A stretch of DNA of 8,123 nt from the NCBI GenBank assembly GCA_964404805.1, contig CAYOLJ010000051.1:1-8123 (forward strand), read 5' to 3'. The stretch is from Peribacter sp964404805. Lineage in GTDB: Bacteria > Patescibacteriota > Gracilibacteria > Peribacterales > Peribacteraceae. A program made the translations under genes and the position numbers. Shown here one piece after another: positions 6,501-8,123 of this stretch (positions within the stretch are counted from its first letter, which is position 1; every line of letters starts with the position of its first letter). The notes under the pieces are model-generated. The model did not search any database. It was not told the DNA's origin and was given only the letters and a program-made list of their open reading frames with translations.

Positions 6501-8123
6501 GGTTTTTGGCACACAACTCCATTCATTGAATCGGACACAGATCATGGATACGCAGGGACGCACCCGCGTGCAGCATCTCGTCGAAGAGCTCGCTGCCCGT
6601 GTTGGTCGAGGGGAGTCTCTCACCGTTCCTGCAGATACTGTTGCAGGTCAGCGCGCTGGTCTGGATTTCACCAGTGGTGACATCGTGTTGCAAAAGCTCG
6701 TTGCGGATCCGGCTCTTCGTGCGCGCCTGAGTCGTGTATTGCCCCGCGATGTCGAGGAGCAGGAAAACATGGAGAAAAGGGAATGGCATGATATTCGTAC
6801 GTTCACAGATGCCGTCGAACTCAAGTGGCCCAGTGATGCGACACGCATGGGTGCCATTGCACATTTTGATTTCCCCAAGAGTTACGCCGCTACAGCGGCA
6901 GACAACATCCGCTCTGCATCGGGCAAGAAATCCATCAAGAGCAAGCCGGGATGGGTTGATGTATTCCTTGGCGCAAGCAGGGAACAGACAACGCTTGCTA
7001 ATGCCCTCGAGCACATTACCATCGATGCCATTGAGCTTATGGAAACGGACAAGCGCGTGCAGGAGCGACGCGCGGCTTTCTGGTTCAATAATCAGCTCAC
7101 CGAAGGATTCTTCGGAAAGGAATCCGAACCACCCCTCGTTTTCACGGCGGGGAGCGTGAGCCACTGGGTCAGCCGAAAACTCACGCGCGTAAATCTGCCT
7201 GAAGGATTCCCGCATCTTCCGCTCCGTGCGGTCTTCTATGAGGGTCGTGACCTCCCTGGGAACCATGACATGGTGCTCGCTACGTACGTTCTTGGAGATC
7301 TTGAGAGCGGACGCGTGTTCATTCTGCAACAGGCTGCTGCAACCGCGCAGCTTAACAACACGAACAAGCAAGCGATTTCTGGACTGCTGCAACCGGTTAC
7401 CATACGCGAGGTCGAGCGTAAGCCCGGATTGACACGCATGTTGGAACTGGCTCGTAAAACGCTCGTCGAGCGTCGACAGAAAGAGGAGCGTGACACGCAA
7501 CAGAGACAGAATGCACGTGAGACAGAGTGGCAGCGGGGGAGGGCAGAACGTGACCGTTTGACATCTGTTCAGACAGAGCTTCGGGCTCAAGCCCTTGAGC
7601 GCGCAAAGAAGAGCCCCGAAATGCTCTATGTTCCCGGTGCGTATGAACGGGATGAAGCGGAGAAGAAGTTCTCGCTACGGTCCGGAGAATTTCGTGGGCA
7701 TCTCGATGGAGCTGATGTGCGACTCGCACCTAGGATCGAGTCGTCTGCGCATGGGAGTTTCGATGTACGGCGTCAGAACAGTGGAACATGGAATCCGAAA
7801 GAATCAGATGCCTTCCGGTTCGCTGCCGCGAGAGAGGGCAAGAGTCAGACATACACGGTTAACGATCTTAGACTTCTCACACAGGAGCCCACGGAGGATT
7901 TCACACTCGAAGATCAGCGTCTGGTGCGCGCAGTACTGACTACACCACTCACGCTTGACGGGCATCCACGAGAGCAGGATGCAAAGTTTGTACATCTCGT
8001 GCGTTCCTATGAATTGAATCGCCTACTCGATCTTACTACGTATCGCTCCTCGTTTTCGTGGGGGCCAGCGGAGTATCGTCAGAATCTCTATTCGAAACTC
8101 TTTCCTCTCTACGAAAAAACAAA
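3505..8123 (+). CDS. Giant uncharacterised protein, 3' end beyond the window (at least 1,539 residues)
   Basis: The frame opens at ATG3505 (MGIEKQTTEPTS), three bases after the previous TAG, and has no stop through 8123. I read every codon. I recognise no family. No signal peptide is present. Residues 1-610 look mostly helical, with a coiled-coil-like, Glu/Gln/Lys-rich stretch near 150-290. A hydrophobic segment at about 613-643 (LGITAAVGALLPWIVG, then ATLYLL) is the best membrane candidate. A second, at about 777-798, contains two Glu and is weaker. A small strand-rich piece (about 713-755) lies between them. A charged coiled-coil-like region rich in Arg, Glu and Gln occupies about 1313-1371. 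Only four Cys occur (133, 732, 810, 862). I see no Walker A box, no HExxH and no cell-wall anchor. A cytoplasmic or inner-membrane scaffold is possible, but the function is unknown. Confidence 0.85.
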   Translation, partial: MGIEKQTTEPTSPESREALKGSPRALTVEAMALQQALGAERTLPEHLAQEDIDQRLMEFKNGRIVYQDFAELTFFNELRMRRKAVQLKADLHEVPMRQDIDRHRELIIANQAVTYNQYLPATVRGVADLMQLCGDELQAIIPHLPPERRAELEQEQLQAIRYLHTLKELVQERVHFASILSLDEQIEELSHMPAQKKRLQEFQKTRDAAYASLSPDSQKVLDAEVDLRAQYLAEKDRSKKAVILDQIMKKRSDQTLVLENRIIEMLKGNPKGADLPGSPKEFLPQRVYLRVLQERYNQVLELQTQVMKSPEFTDAQRAEMQKLMRLERVTIMDRMVVVTKQMAAHQVAMGELTTIQHQFGDSYDFNGAFKPFGVMTPEEIRTKVEGSIDGAKEFHVGRLEAMLQQVNTSFDPNGLESLSDAGIMELVGNIDRLSGMVRGVILYLVPEGERKKAIADWFDSVLPLAIRESLESGVGPDGKPLTKEQKLEKIRNVIITFRDRGSIGRFHETLTAIKRMQPAKTFVAQDVQAEVLAQLDGTRFAASPEGQVVTVNGQQMTINGATAYVLMLRQMKVDSEAFSDDYAQFLGSMEDLVDIRLSLKAEINSIKDGWMTLLKTLGITAAVGALLPWIVGGSATGATLYLLSKAPAIVRGIGHLPGATWNLLKPSVILKTGLTALQIYRIYEDVKELGAMDRVIEQREKLIIADLKLAGFEADPPDQNARFTYKDGGTVCTVNVAELKSAEQGYEIAQIVRIGGDVVELPMMLRAVRLMKSGTSVLRASLPLIAVEVVVETIVYGIDQKADRTFLARCPAWLLAKINVEKSIGDKKYGMLATASELMLTDPITSKPGEQKKDIRKKMLFCMLHDELSGMPELVTELYPTGMHPKNVDAFFKEDFRSVLLPYYAVRLWQLSDGALSLEDIRAGRVGGSSLAPARTPDISSVNVRRALREALIMYLEHRKEREYAQAIDALEQYRALSDHDRGVQGVLTDVVHALGEKTVFGTQLHSLNRTQIMDTQGRTRVQHLVEELAARVGRGESLTVPADTVAGQRAGLDFTSGDIVLQKLVADPALRARLSRVLPRDVEEQENMEKREWHDIRTFTDAVELKWPSDATRMGAIAHFDFPKSYAATAADNIRSASGKKSIKSKPGWVDVFLGASREQTTLANALEHITIDAIELMETDKRVQERRAAFWFNNQLTEGFFGKESEPPLVFTAGSVSHWVSRKLTRVNLPEGFPHLPLRAVFYEGRDLPGNHDMVLATYVLGDLESGRVFILQQAAATAQLNNTNKQAISGLLQPVTIREVERKPGLTRMLELARKTLVERRQKEERDTQQRQNARETEWQRGRAERDRLTSVQTELRAQALERAKKSPEMLYVPGAYERDEAEKKFSLRSGEFRGHLDGADVRLAPRIESSAHGSFDVRRQNSGTWNPKESDAFRFAAAREGKSQTYTVNDLRLLTQEPTEDFTLEDQRLVRAVLTTPLTLDGHPREQDAKFVHLVRSYELNRLLDLTTYRSSFSWGPAEYRQNLYSKLFPLYEKT

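Noticed and set aside
7334..7395. 12-base direct repeat CTGCTGCAACCG at 7334-7345 and 7384-7395
   Set aside because: The two copies are read in different frames, so no protein repeat results, and there are no flanking features of a mobile element.
6523..7590. 355-codon open frame on the - strand
   Set aside because: It is antisense to the giant frame, its translation has no domain-like pattern and is rich in Cys, Arg and Leu in the way of shadow frames, and the + strand frame is longer and continues on both sides.
1..8123. CRISPR arrays, tRNA or rRNA genes, insertion sequences, toxin-antitoxin or defence genes
   Set aside because: I looked for regularly spaced repeats, tRNA-like cloverleaf sequence, transposase motifs and terminal inverted repeats on both strands and saw none.

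Overview
The window reads as one chromosomal segment of a bacterium with all convincing genes on the + strand. A short AT-rich stretch (about 1-240) is followed by GC-richer DNA packed with genes. Several traits fit the Patescibacteria/CPR radiation, perhaps a Peregrinibacteria-like lineage: a winged-helix regulator fused to a degenerate nucleotidyltransferase-like domain, a ribosomal protein L19 with a long Lys/Glu-rich tail, no Shine-Dalgarno motif at the gene starts, and a very large protein I cannot assign to a family. The lineage is an inference; no 16S or other marker phylogeny is possible here.

Layout. Positions 1-135 may hold the 3' end of an upstream gene, closed by a good intrinsic terminator at 159-200. 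A 16-bp perfect palindrome (249-264) sits directly in front of a regulator gene (269-862). An 88-bp spacer with a strong G-quadruplex motif (862-891) leads to rplS (951-1493). Then come, almost without gaps, a CsaB-like polysaccharide pyruvyl transferase (1521-2486), a 132-residue unknown protein (2489-2887), a 204-residue single-pass membrane protein with a Pro/Gly-rich tail (2887-3501), and a giant open frame that starts at 3505 and is still open at the window end (at least 1,539 codons). I translated the last frame line by line and found no stop.

How the genes may work together. The four genes after rplS are separated by -1 to about 27 bases and are probably co-transcribed. A pyruvyl transferase acts on envelope polysaccharide, the 204-residue protein would display its tail outside the cytoplasmic membrane, and the giant protein has a mid-length hydrophobic stretch. 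The simplest reading is an uncharacterised envelope-associated set tied to a ribosomal protein gene. Two of the starts (1521 and 2489) have a TANNNT hexamer exactly six bases upstream, the spacing expected for leaderless mRNAs, so the set may also be transcribed from internal promoters.

The main candidates for something undescribed are the giant protein with its two small upstream partners, and the unusual initiation signals.
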